Counted from the first letter of the stretch, positions 1 through 6,645 are shown. The stretch is DNA of 10,871 nt from UBA6770 sp965661115 (GCA_965661115.1 CBFICO010000084.1:1-10871); one strand, 5' to 3'. Notes: generated by a model not told the origin, from the letters alone. Made by a program: numbers and translations.

Positions 1-671
1 AAATTATCTAAGAAATAATACGCAAACTCCTCTAAAATTCTATCATTGTAATGGGTGGAATCACAACTTTGATTGTCTTTAAAACTTCCTATTGTCATAT
101 ATCTTCCTTTTGTATTGGGTTGAAAGCTATAGGTTATTGTTGCCCATTCACCCGGTCTGACATCTTCCAGTGAAACGACTATGTCTGGTAATATCTGTAA
201 TACAGAAGCATTTTTCTTACATTTTAAAGGATTTTCTGAAAACTTTATACCTAATTCGCTTATTCCATATGGTGCACCTTTCAGCATCATTATGCTGAAT
301 TCCAAGCAGTAGTTCATGGACGTGTCAAGAGGTTCTTTAAGTGTATTCTGCAGATATTCTCTGTATTGCTTGTATGCTGATTTATTTTCTAGGTCAATTA
401 CTATACCCGCAAACCCTTGACCATTAATTGGCTCAGGACTTCTATATTTCTTTAAATGATTTAAGGTTTTTGGACAACTAGTATTATAATAATCAGGTGA
501 TGACATATTTGCCGAATTCCAAGAGTCCAATATTTTAAGTTGCTTACCATTACTATTGTAACCCGAATGTTTATAACATTCCGAAAAGTCTTCAAAATCG
601 CCATTTCTGATTATATTTTGGCCATTAGCATAACCTGATAGAATCAGGGCGATAACAAGAAATCGAGACAT
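1..671 (-). CDS. Exported surface protein, N-terminal part (family often fused to OmpA)
   Basis: The start codon ATG is at 671 and the frame stays open for 223 codons to the left edge, so the C-terminus lies outside the window. Residues 1-18 form a signal peptide (hydrophobic core FLVIALILSG) without a lipobox, and the mature protein begins near Gln18. The visible part follows a pattern known from Bacteroidota surface proteins: NGDFE (residues 23-27), a tryptophan followed by SPDYYN (58-63), NGQGFAGI (83-90), YREYLQ (103-108), W-A-T-I-T (176-180), YMTIGSFKDN (191-200) and AYYFLDN at the end of the visible part. In that family the domain resembles a carbohydrate-binding-like beta-sandwich and is often followed by a peptidoglycan-binding OmpA domain. 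Whether OmpA follows here cannot be seen. Several cysteines (32, 66, 122, 151, 203) fit an exported disulphide-bonded protein. The ligand is unknown. Confidence 0.8.
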   Translation of the reverse strand, partial: MSRFLVIALILSGYANGQNIIRNGDFEDFSECYKHSGYNSNGKQLKILDSWNSANMSSPDYYNTSCPKTLNHLKKYRSPEPINGQGFAGIVIDLENKSAYKQYREYLQNTLKEPLDTSMNYCLEFSIMMLKGAPYGISELGIKFSENPLKCKKNASVLQILPDIVVSLEDVRPGEWATITYSFQPNTKGRYMTIGSFKDNQSCDSTHYNDRILEEFAYYFLDN

Positions 672-715
672 GCAATCAAATTTTATTTTCCAAAAAGAAA
701 TCTAAATAAACTCCC

Positions 716-744
716 GCTCGTGCGCGAATCCCTTCGCGTTCGAC
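716..744 (-). repeat. Dispersed hairpin repeat, copy 1
   Basis: Read on the minus strand, this 29-base element starts GTCGAACGCGAA and ends TTCGCGCACGAGC. It contains a perfect 6-bp stem (CGCGAA/TTCGCG, plus-strand 723-728 and 733-738) with a 4-base loop. A second copy in plus orientation lies at 8402-8429, with the same flanks but a CGCGAT/ATCGCG stem. It sits in the leader region of the gene starting at 671. Its function is unknown. Confidence 0.7.
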
Positions 745-776
745 CTTTAAATCAACATAATTTAATTCCTTGGTTT

Positions 777-784
777 CAAATATA
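777..784 (-). promoter_or_regulatory. Possible -7 element for the gene at 1-671
   Basis: Minus-strand TATATTTG matches the Bacteroidota -7 consensus TAnnTTTG exactly. No clear TTTG is seen at -33. If used, the leader would be about 100 bases and would carry the hairpin at 723-738. This is weak evidence from one short motif. Confidence 0.25.
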
Positions 785-790
785 AACCTC

Positions 791-860
791 TCAGCTGCTT
801 TGCAGCTGATAATACTACGAGATACAATCTCGCAGGAGCTGTGGGAAAGCCCTGCGGCTT
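791..860. repeat. Cluster of three consecutive hairpins downstream of acr3
   Basis: Three inverted repeats follow each other. The first is an 8-bp perfect stem TCAGCTGC/GCAGCTGA (791-798, 802-809) with loop TTT. The second is a 6-bp perfect stem CGAGAT/ATCTCG (818-823, 827-832) with loop ACA. The third is an imperfect stem, roughly 838-845 with 850-859, closing on GGG-AAAG-CCC and including G-T pairs and a bulge. They lie just after the acr3 stop (minus strand) and before the divergent leader of the gene at 671. None is followed by a clear T-run on the minus strand, so they look more like repeat-family palindromes than a standard terminator. Confidence 0.6.
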
Positions 861-881
861 GAGCATAAAACTATAAACTCA

Positions 882-1901
882 TTAATACCTCCACCGCTTA
901 GCCATAGCCACCAACGAAAGCATAATGGGCACTTCAATCAACACACCCACCACCGTAGTGAGTGCAGTGCCGGAGGTTAACCCAAAAAGTGCGATAGCCA
1001 CCGCAACGGCTAATTCAAAAAAGTTACTAGCGCCAATCATAGAACTGGGTGCGCAAATTCGGTAAGGTAAACCCAAAACTTTTCCAGCAAACCAAGCAAT
1101 AAAAAATATAAAGTAAGTCTGCAGGGTTAGCGGGATGGCAATGAGCAGAATATTAAAGGGTTGATTAATAATTTGCTCTCCTTGAAACGCAAACAGCAAC
1201 ACCAAAGTTGAAAGCAACGCAATAATGGATAAAGGTTTTAAACGAGGTAAAAACTCACTTTTGAACCATTCTAACCCTTTGCGTTTAATGAGATAAGTAT
1301 GTGAAACATATCCTGCAAGTAGCGGAATTACGACAAAAACAACAACAGAAGTTATCAAAACATCAAAAGGCACTTGAATGTTGGTAACTCCAAGCAATAA
1401 TTGTACAATGGGAACAAAAAGCAGCAGCAACACCAAATCGTTTACCGAAACCTGAACCAGTGTATAGTTTGGGTCGCCGTCGGATAAATAGGACCAAACA
1501 AATACCATAGCTGTACACGGAGCTGCACCCAATAAAATTGCCCCAGCAATATATTCGTCAGCCTGTTCTGGTGTTATCCAAGCGGAATACAAATAATCGA
1601 AAAACAACCAAGCAAATAAGGCCATGCTAAACGGTTTAATGAGCCAATTCACCACCAAGGTCAAACTCAGTCCTTTTACGTTGCCTCCTATTTTTGACAA
1701 CGAGCTAAAATCTATTTGCACCATCATTGGGTAAATCATCAACCAAATCAACACAGCGACCACCACATTTACATGAGAAATTTCCCATTGAGCAATCACT
1801 TGTATTTGTTCTCCTCCAACACTACCTAATCCAATTCCAGCTGCAATGCACAGCAAAACCCACAGTGTAAGGTACTTTTCAAAAAATCCTATTCCTTTCA
1901 T
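882..1901 (-). CDS. acr3: Arsenite efflux transporter, ACR3 family
   Basis: An inner-membrane exporter that removes arsenite (and often antimonite) driven by the proton gradient. The 339-residue length and about ten hydrophobic segments match the ACR3 family. Its signatures are GAAPCTAMVFVWSYLSDGDP at residues 125-144, with the essential-type cysteine Cys129 in the fourth segment, and GASNFFELAVAVAIALFG at 290-307, with Glu296 matching the acidic residue of the family's transport site. The ATG at 1901 overlaps the arsC stop by 4 bases (ATGA), so the two are translationally coupled. It is the last gene of the operon arsR - DUF6428 - arsC - acr3. This is ACR3, not the unrelated 12-segment ArsB, although databases often label both arsB. 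No truncation or missing residue is seen. Confidence 0.95.
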   Translation of the reverse strand: MKGIGFFEKYLTLWVLLCIAAGIGLGSVGGEQIQVIAQWEISHVNVVVAVLIWLMIYPMMVQIDFSSLSKIGGNVKGLSLTLVVNWLIKPFSMALFAWLFFDYLYSAWITPEQADEYIAGAILLGAAPCTAMVFVWSYLSDGDPNYTLVQVSVNDLVLLLLFVPIVQLLLGVTNIQVPFDVLITSVVVFVVIPLLAGYVSHTYLIKRKGLEWFKSEFLPRLKPLSIIALLSTLVLLFAFQGEQIINQPFNILLIAIPLTLQTYFIFFIAWFAGKVLGLPYRICAPSSMIGASNFFELAVAVAIALFGLTSGTALTTVVGVLIEVPIMLSLVAMAKRWRY

Positions 1902-2494
1902 TGCTTAGCAACTTTATAAAATACGTAATACATTTCACCAGCTATTTCAAGGCTTCTGTGCAAATACACAACATCTTGATTTGGTGTCCCGTCCGATACT
2001 TTAGGGTCGTTAAATGTCAAAGGGATTCTAATTTCAGCACCTGGAATATAGGGGCAGTTCTGATCTGCATGATTGCAGGTCATTACCGCTGCAAATTCCT
2101 TCTCCGGGTTTGTTTTATCATCGTAAACTTTAGAAAAACAATCCAGTCTATCGCCTTTGTACTGTACAGAGTATACTGGATTTTCAGTACCTTGTTTTTT
2201 AAAATCTAATCCACAAGTTTCGAGCGCTTTAACGGCATTTGCATTAAAAGCAGTTACTTCCACCCCACCCGAAAATGAAGCTATTGTAACATCAAAATAT
2301 CTAGACAAAACAAAAGCCCAAACCTGCGACAACTGACTCCTTCTGGAATTGTGCGTGCAAATGAAGTTTAGCTGTGGAACCTGTCCTGCTTGTTGCTTTT
2401 GTTGGATGTAATCGACAATAACATCTAGAATCTGCTGGCGTTCTGTACTTATAGATTGCTTTGAGATTTTGGTAAGGGTAGTTTCTAAGTTCAT
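1898..2494 (-). CDS. arsC: Thioredoxin-type arsenate reductase (low-molecular-weight phosphatase fold)
   Basis: Reduces arsenate to arsenite in the cytoplasm for export by the adjacent Acr3. From the ATG at 2494 it has 198 residues. The P-loop C-X5-R is CTHNSRR (Cys46-Arg52). Cys140 and Cys147, in MTCNHADQNCP, have the same six-residue spacing as the Cys82/Cys89 redox pair of Staphylococcus aureus pI258 ArsC. FNDP (161-164) supplies the catalytic-type aspartate. So the full Cys triad of a thioredoxin-coupled enzyme is present. An N-terminal stretch of about 40 residues precedes the fold and is common in Bacteroidota homologues. A GTG at 2518 is in frame but would overlap the upstream gene; the ATG at 2494, preceded by GGAG, is preferred. 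The stop overlaps the acr3 start by 4 bases. Confidence 0.93.
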   Translation of the reverse strand: MNLETTLTKISKQSISTERQQILDVIVDYIQQKQQAGQVPQLNFICTHNSRRSQLSQVWAFVLSRYFDVTIASFSGGVEVTAFNANAVKALETCGLDFKKQGTENPVYSVQYKGDRLDCFSKVYDDKTNPEKEFAAVMTCNHADQNCPYIPGAEIRIPLTFNDPKVSDGTPNQDVVYLHRSLEIAGEMYYVFYKVAKQ

Positions 2495-2504
2495 TCGCTC
2501 CGAT

Positions 2505-2981
2505 TTAACAGCAACCACCTCCAGGCGTGCAGCTTGATTCTGAAGTAACCAGCTCCGATAATTTCACTTTGAGTTTTTCTACAGGAATGCCGCAATTATC
2601 CTTGGCCAAACAATCCGTTTGTTTATTGGTTAATTCAAAGTGCTTTGCTGCACTGTTGTACTCTAAACCAAACTTGGCAATAGTACCTTGCTGATACTCC
2701 ACCTCTATTTCGTGATCTCCAATAGAGAGTTGCTTTTCAGACAATGCAATGATGTCGTTTAGTTTCTTGGCACCTAATCTATGATCGAAATCAATTGACG
2801 ACCACAACTGAAAATTCACAGTAGTTTCTTTACGTAAAACCCCTCCGCAATCAATAAATCGTTTTTCAATTTCACCTACTTCAGTTACGTGGAAATGTGA
2901 CTCCACAAACTCGCCATTTGGTAGTTTAAACTTTACTTCTTGAAGGTTTTCTAAAGTTGATTTTAATTCTGATAATTTCAT
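2505..2981 (-). CDS. DUF6428 family protein of the ars operon
   Basis: A 158-residue soluble protein of unknown biochemical role that recurs in ars operons of Bacteroidota. Visible traits are LPNGEFVESHFHVTEVG near the N-terminus (with HFHVTE), a cysteine in FIDCGG, a pair in TDCLAKDNCG, and a C-terminus ending SCTPGGGCC. The clustered cysteines suggest binding of soft metal or metalloid ions such as arsenite; this is inference. It could be a metallochaperone or accessory to ArsC or Acr3. A TTG at 2999 gives a longer frame that would overlap arsR; the ATG at 2981 leaves an 11-base gap after the arsR stop and is preferred. It lies between arsR and arsC, so it is co-transcribed with the resistance genes. 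Confidence 0.85.
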   Translation of the reverse strand: MKLSELKSTLENLQEVKFKLPNGEFVESHFHVTEVGEIEKRFIDCGGVLRKETTVNFQLWSSIDFDHRLGAKKLNDIIALSEKQLSIGDHEIEVEYQQGTIAKFGLEYNSAAKHFELTNKQTDCLAKDNCGIPVEKLKVKLSELVTSESSCTPGGGCC

Positions 2982-2992
2982 GTTTTTTGTTT

Positions 2993-3322
2993 TTAGCAAC
3001 AGTTATTTTTTATGTTGAATTGTTCGAATAAACCTTTGAGCATCTCTTCTATCTCCTTCCAGCGAATTGGGTTTATGCAATAACTTACCGATACACCCTC
3101 AATGGTTCCTTGAATTATTCCAAGACTTTTTAGTTCTCGCAAATGCTGACTCACCGTAGCTTGCGCCAAGCCGGTTTCTTCTACTAGGTCACCGTTTATG
3201 CAGGCATTTGCTTGAATTAAGTGTTGAATAATTGCAATTCGTGCAGGATGACCTAAGGCTTTAAGGGTGATAGCTAAGGTGTTTTGCTCTTCGGTAAAGA
3301 GATCTGTTTTTGTGATTCCCAT
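2993..3322 (-). CDS. arsR: ArsR/SmtB family metalloregulatory repressor
   Basis: A 109-residue winged-helix repressor, the first gene of the ars operon. The order is typical: an N-terminal helix, LKALGHPARIAIIQHL (residues 20-35), the recognition helix in LAQATVSQHLRELKSLGII (52-70), and the beta-wing GTIEGVSVSYCINP (72-85). Cysteines are at 41, 82, 108 and 109. The classical ELCVCDL inducer site of E. coli ArsR is absent; residues 39-47 read NACINGDLV. A C-terminal Cys pair recalls ArsR proteins that sense As(III) through C-terminal cysteines, so Cys108/Cys109 with Cys41 or Cys82 are candidate ligands (inference). It probably represses its own operon; a palindrome and promoter candidate lie 16-67 bases upstream of the start. 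Confidence 0.93.
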   Translation of the reverse strand: MGITKTDLFTEEQNTLAITLKALGHPARIAIIQHLIQANACINGDLVEETGLAQATVSQHLRELKSLGIIQGTIEGVSVSYCINPIRWKEIEEMLKGLFEQFNIKNNCC

Positions 3323-3337
3323 AGGATATTAATCTAT

Positions 3338-3389
3338 TTATTGCAATAATACGATTAAAAGAATCTGACAAACTAGATTGTACGATTAA
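3338..3389 (-). promoter_or_regulatory. Candidate ars promoter with overlapping operator
   Basis: Read on the minus strand, TTTG (3372-3369) is followed after 17 bases by TATTATTG (3351-3344), one mismatch from the Bacteroidota -7 consensus TAnnTTTG. The perfect 12-bp palindrome TTATTGCAATAA (3338-3349) overlaps this -7 element, a good position for a repressor to block RNA polymerase. TACGATTAA also occurs twice on the plus strand (3350-3358 and 3381-3389), 31 bp apart, or about three helical turns. AATCT and AGATT (3362-3366, 3375-3379) form a further small inverted repeat. The palindrome is the best ArsR operator candidate. It has not been compared with other operons. Confidence 0.5.
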
Positions 3390-3466
3390 CAATGTGTTAA
3401 GTTAGGTGGTCTTTCTTGTGGGTAATATAGATTGCCTTCAACTTAAAATTTTACTTAAATCAAACT

Positions 3467-3493
3467 TGAGATTCCCGCCTGCGCGGGAATGAC
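3467..3493 (-). repeat. Short palindromic repeat, GTCATTCC...GAATCTCA family
   Basis: On the minus strand this 27-base element begins GTCATTCC and ends GAATCTCA. It has a perfect 8-bp stem (ATTCCCGC/GCGGGAAT, 3471-3478 and 3483-3490) with a 4-base loop. It shares both ends with the elements at 7977-8046 and 8100-8160 and is nearly identical over 23 bases to 8438-8460. It lies between arsR and the glycosylase gene and is not followed by a T-run. Confidence 0.7.
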
Positions 3494-3531
3494 GTGTCTA
3501 TTTTACTGGTCAGCTGGCTATAGGATATTGG

Positions 3532-3549
3532 CAATTACAATGGTAATTG
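3532..3549. repeat. Perfect 7-bp inverted repeat
   Basis: CAATTAC and GTAATTG form a 7-bp perfect stem with loop AATG. It lies in the intergenic stretch 3323-3585, beyond the stop of the glycosylase gene. It is AT-rich with no clear role; it may assist termination or be chance. Confidence 0.35.
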
Positions 3550-3559
3550 ACAAGTTTAA

Positions 3560-3580
3560 AAATAGAAACGATTACTATTT
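3560..3580 (-). terminator. Weak terminator candidate after the glycosylase gene
   Basis: On the minus strand, AAATAG and CTATTT can pair with a 9-base loop and run into a short T-run just after the stop at 3586. The stem is almost all A-T, so it is weak. Confidence 0.25.
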
Positions 3581-3585
3581 CATGT

Positions 3586-4260
3586 TTAAACTACCTCTAC
3601 TCCAATCTTCTGTACAAACTCTTCTATAAATTCTTGCTTGCGTTTTAATCGGTACTGCATAACCCACCTTGGATGTGGCAGCACTTCAAGTCGCTCAAAA
3701 TAACCTTCTGATTTATTGAGTTTTTCAAGAAATTTTAAATTCTTTCCTTTACCGATTACAAAAGCAACTTCCCGTCTCAAAAAAGGCAACTGCAGTTCAA
3801 ATTGTTGTTTTATGTATGGGGTTAATTCTTCTTCTAGTTCTTTGATATCGTAGTAGTTTAGATTCACTCCATCTTTTACAAATCCCAAGGGTACCGTACT
3901 GGAAATGAATACATCTCGATAAAAAGCTTCCACTCCTCCATAGGCATCAATCACCTCGTAAACGAACTTGGAAGACAACTCGTGTTTTTGCTGAAAGCTA
4001 TTGTCTATGCCGCATTTCTCTTTGAGGTTTACTGGGTCGGTAAAACCAATTCCGGTTAAGCCTGAGCCTAACCTTCCAGGATTTATACCTATAAAGGCAA
4101 TTCGCTTATTGTTGTCTGAATAGTATTTTTTGTAGAAAGTGGAAACAATGTTATTGGTCTCTTCCAATACTAATGGATTCAACACCTCTACTCCTTTGGT
4201 TTTCACTTTTGGCGCTTCTAACCGATTAAAAAACTGGATAATCTGTTCTGCTGTATTCAT
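3586..4260 (-). CDS. SMUG2-like uracil-DNA glycosylase family protein (DUF4918)
   Basis: A 224-residue cytoplasmic protein with the layout of the uracil-DNA glycosylase superfamily, expected to remove uracil or related deaminated bases from DNA. Motif 1 is GINPGRLGSGLTGIGF (residues 58-73), the SMUG-type GxNPGxxGxxxTG water- and base-binding loop. Motif 2 is LPHPRWVMQYR (194-204), with the His-Pro that inserts into the DNA minor groove. This pair matches the Bacteroidota DUF4918 group, related to the SMUG2 enzyme described from Pedobacter. A TTG at 4290 would add ten residues; the ATG at 4260 is preferred. It is a single gene, divergent from the operon starting at 4373 across a 112-bp gap. 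Substrate range cannot be read from the sequence. Confidence 0.82.
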   Translation of the reverse strand: MNTAEQIIQFFNRLEAPKVKTKGVEVLNPLVLEETNNIVSTFYKKYYSDNNKRIAFIGINPGRLGSGLTGIGFTDPVNLKEKCGIDNSFQQKHELSSKFVYEVIDAYGGVEAFYRDVFISSTVPLGFVKDGVNLNYYDIKELEEELTPYIKQQFELQLPFLRREVAFVIGKGKNLKFLEKLNKSEGYFERLEVLPHPRWVMQYRLKRKQEFIEEFVQKIGVEVV

Positions 4261-4353
4261 ATCGCGAATTTCTGTAATTGTTACTAGCAATTTATGGTGA
4301 AAAACAATTTTATGTTAAGCGAAGGAAAACTGAATATTAATCGTCCAATATTT

Positions 4354-4361
4354 TACTTTAG
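4354..4361 (+). promoter_or_regulatory. Possible -7 element of the VTC/DUF4956 operon
   Basis: TACTTTAG lies 11 bases before the ATG at 4373 and is one mismatch from TAnnTTTG. No convincing TTTG is seen about 20 bases further upstream. It is the only promoter-like motif seen in the 112-bp divergent gap on this strand. Confidence 0.25.
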
Positions 4362-4372
4362 CAACTGCTATT

Positions 4373-5110
4373 ATGAAGACATTAATCACCATTACTCTGG
4401 TATTGCTCACCTATGCAGTAGGCGCACAAAATGTGGTTATTAACGAGGTGCTGACTCAAAACAAAGGCTTAGTTAAAAACGGCGCAGGAAAATCATTTGA
4501 TTACGTTGAGTTGTATAATAAAGACTCAAAAGCAGTTAACCTGAGTGGCTATTTCCTCTCGGATGATAAAGACACTTTGAAAATGTATAGGATTCCTGCT
4601 GGAACCAGCATAGCTGCAAAAGAGTATTTAGTTTTTTGGGCTAATGGCGATGTTTCTTCAAAAGAACTAAACACCAACTTTAAATTAAAGCAGAGCGGAG
4701 AAACCGTGTACCTATCTTATCCTAACGGAACTATTTGCCATAAGCTGAAATACAAAAGACAGTTCAAAAACATCAGCTACGGACTTTTACCCGATGGATC
4801 AGAAAAGAAAGATTATTTAATTCCAACCCCAAAAGCAGCCAATAAAACAGGTCGCATGTTTGCGAGTGATAGAAAAGGAAAAGCGGAAACTTCATTGACC
4901 ATTAAACTCAACAAAAACAACTATTCGGTTTTGATTGAAAATCCAAACTTAGAAAAAGCCAACATCAGAATACTAGACAATAAAACGGACAAAGTTTTAT
5001 ATAAAACGAAAATCGAAACTGCCAATGCAAACGTTCACTTTGCAGCATATCCAGCCGTTAAATATGTGTTGGAAGTAGGTAAAGATACCTATCGAATCCT
5101 AAAAAAATAG
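4373..5110 (+). CDS. Secreted lamin-tail-domain (LTD) protein
   Basis: A 245-residue exported protein, first gene of a five-gene operon. Residues 1-19 are a signal peptide (MKTLITITLVLLTYAVGAQ) with no lipobox. An LTD fold covers roughly residues 20-145: VVINEVLTQN, then FDYVELYN, VNLSGYFLSDD, RIPAGTSIAAKEYLVFWANGD, FKLKQSGETVYL and a closing SYGLLPDGS. LTDs are immunoglobulin-like beta-sandwiches found in secreted bacterial proteins, often next to or fused with CotH kinases. Here no kinase domain follows. The last 68 residues (178-245) form a separate beta-rich module ending YVLEVGKDTYRILKK, which resembles a type IX secretion C-terminal domain (inference). The stop is 3 bases before the next start. 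A structural surface or binding role is more likely than catalysis. Confidence 0.85.
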   Translation: MKTLITITLVLLTYAVGAQNVVINEVLTQNKGLVKNGAGKSFDYVELYNKDSKAVNLSGYFLSDDKDTLKMYRIPAGTSIAAKEYLVFWANGDVSSKELNTNFKLKQSGETVYLSYPNGTICHKLKYKRQFKNISYGLLPDGSEKKDYLIPTPKAANKTGRMFASDRKGKAETSLTIKLNKNNYSVLIENPNLEKANIRILDNKTDKVLYKTKIETANANVHFAAYPAVKYVLEVGKDTYRILKK

Positions 5111-5113
5111 CCT

Positions 5114-5890
5114 ATGAATTTGAAAAAAATCGGACTACTTTTAGCAATTACAATAGCATTTGTATCCTGTAAAAAAGAACCCGGCGAAGGTGGAAAAGCT
5201 ACTGTAAAGGGCAAAATAACTGGAACTTATATCTGCGAAGACAATAACCTAGTGGTTGAAAAAGTTGTGAACGTACCCGACGAGCGCGTTTACATCAGCT
5301 ATGGAGCTACTGGTGAAATTGACGACGATGTTAGAACCGCTTCTGACGGAAGCTATAAGTTTGAGTTCTTGCAGCCAGGTAAATATTCAATTCATACTTA
5401 TACCGAATGCAGCAACTGCGTGACTGGTATTGAAGAAGTAGTTCAAGAAATTGAAGTGGGCAAAAAAGACGAGGAAGTTGCCGTTGACGATTTTGCGATA
5501 ACGTTTTATTCGAGTAGAGTTTGCGAAACATCGGCTGCCTCAGGACCTGGAGAAGGTGGAGGAAAAGTAATTAAAGGAAAGGTTACTGGCGTTAATATTA
5601 ACGAAAACGATTACGACACAATTGGCGTTACTGGAATGGCCGACGAACGTGTTTATATTATATATGGCAGTGGCACTCAACAGAATGATGACGTAAGAAC
5701 CAGTATTGACGGTTCATTTGAGTTTACCAATTTGAATGCAGGAAGCTACCAGGTTTATGTAATGTCTGAATGCAGAACCTTGCAATGCCCTAGTGGAAAT
5801 AAGGCTGTTTTAAAAACTGTAAACGTTACTGCAACTGACTCGGTGGTTGATGCCGGTGAATTTGTTTCTTTAGATTTTCGCAATCCATAG
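5114..5890 (+). CDS. Lipoprotein with two tandem beta-sandwich-like repeats
   Basis: A 258-residue predicted lipoprotein. A signal peptide ends in FVSC with lipid-modified Cys19, followed by KKEPGEGG, a flexible linker. Two homologous units follow. Unit 1 (about 24-135) has GEGGKATVKGKITG, DERVYISYG (56-64), DDDVRT (70-75), DGSYKF (78-83) and TECSNC (97-102). Unit 2 (about 146-258) has GEGGGKVIKGKVTG, DERVYIIYG (177-185), NDDVRT (191-196), DGSFEF (199-204) and SECRTLQC (218-225). The pattern resembles carboxypeptidase-regulatory-like or SdrD-B-like surface domains, but no catalytic motif is visible. The conserved Asp runs could bind calcium and the cysteines could form disulphides (both inference). 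It is anchored in the inner or outer membrane facing the periplasm or surface. The stop codon TAG shares its G with the GTG start of the next gene. Confidence 0.85.
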   Translation: MNLKKIGLLLAITIAFVSCKKEPGEGGKATVKGKITGTYICEDNNLVVEKVVNVPDERVYISYGATGEIDDDVRTASDGSYKFEFLQPGKYSIHTYTECSNCVTGIEEVVQEIEVGKKDEEVAVDDFAITFYSSRVCETSAASGPGEGGGKVIKGKVTGVNINENDYDTIGVTGMADERVYIIYGSGTQQNDDVRTSIDGSFEFTNLNAGSYQVYVMSECRTLQCPSGNKAVLKTVNVTATDSVVDAGEFVSLDFRNP

Positions 5891-6645
5891 TGGAGGAAAT
5901 ACACAACATAATCAGCTCATACAAAAGCATTGATCTAAAGGAATTGGCTCAAGTTGATTTCGATGCGCGGGTGGATACTAAATACATGTTTTCTGCTGAT
6001 AAGCTTCCTAAGTTTTTGTCGCTTTTACAAGATAAAGTCTGTGTATTAGAAATTGGCGGAGAGCCTCAGTTTCACTATAAAAACTTATATTTCGATTACC
6101 CAAATTTTGAGTTCTTTAGGCAGCACCATGCAGCGTATCTAAACAGAATTAAAGTTAGATCTCGGCAGTACTCAGAAAAAGGTCCTTTTGTTTTTGAGAT
6201 TAAAAAGAAAACCAACAAATCGAAAACCGTTAAAAAACGGATCACCCTCCCCTCTTTTGATCGGAGCAAAAGCGAACTGACCGAAAACTATTTACAAGAA
6301 CAAGTGGGCATAGGCTTTAACAATTTAACCGAGACTATAGGCGTAAATTATAGTCGTATAACGATGTCCAACTTGGATATGACAGAGAAATTCACCTTAG
6401 ACATTAACCTTGAAGGAGTTTATAACGGTAAAAGTCATTTGTTTGAGAATATTGCCATAGCAGAAATAAAGCAAGAGCGGTTCTCCAATAACAGCATTTT
6501 TGTAAATGCCTTGCGCGAAATTAAAACCTACCCAAGCAGTTTTTCTAAATACTGTGCTGCCGTTTTGGTGCACCGACCCGATATAAAACACAATAGATTT
6601 AAACCCTTTTTAAGAAAAATACATTCACATTCATTACAAACATGA
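5890..6645 (+). CDS. VTC-domain polyphosphate polymerase-like protein
   Basis: A 251-residue cytosolic protein of the VTC/triphosphate-tunnel fold, whose eukaryotic relative Vtc4 makes polyphosphate from ATP. Tunnel residues are in the expected order: RVDTKYMF (27-34), YFDYPNF (67-73), YLNRIKVRSR (83-92), FEIKKKTN (102-109), NYSRITM (153-159), FTLDINL (168-174) and AEIKQER (191-197), whose Glu192 and Lys194 belong to the metal and phosphate site. No key motif is missing, so it is probably active. The start is GTG at 5890, sharing one base with the upstream stop (TAGTG), and the stop overlaps the DUF4956 start by 4 bases (ATGA). VTC and DUF4956 genes are commonly paired in bacteria, often with CotH. 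The product could be polyphosphate or another phosphorylated polymer; the sequence does not decide. Confidence 0.88.
   Translation: MEEIHNIISSYKSIDLKELAQVDFDARVDTKYMFSADKLPKFLSLLQDKVCVLEIGGEPQFHYKNLYFDYPNFEFFRQHHAAYLNRIKVRSRQYSEKGPFVFEIKKKTNKSKTVKKRITLPSFDRSKSELTENYLQEQVGIGFNNLTETIGVNYSRITMSNLDMTEKFTLDINLEGVYNGKSHLFENIAIAEIKQERFSNNSIFVNALREIKTYPSSFSKYCAAVLVHRPDIKHNRFKPFLRKIHSHSLQT

Noticed and set aside
1901..2209. 102-codon open frame on the plus strand opposite arsC
   Set aside because: It lies wholly antisense to a clear arsC gene, and its product has no recognisable motif.
2494..2518. GTG at 2518 as the arsC start (and TTG at 2999 and 4290 for other genes)
   Set aside because: Each has an in-frame ATG shortly downstream; for the two ars genes the ATG also avoids overlap with the upstream gene.
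882..3322. The ars operon as a recently transferred island
   Set aside because: No integrase, transposase, tRNA or flanking direct repeats are seen and composition looks like the neighbours; the nearby hairpins are not enough.
5331..5531. 66-codon minus-strand frame inside the lipoprotein gene
   Set aside because: Antisense shadow of a gene with clear lipobox and repeat structure.
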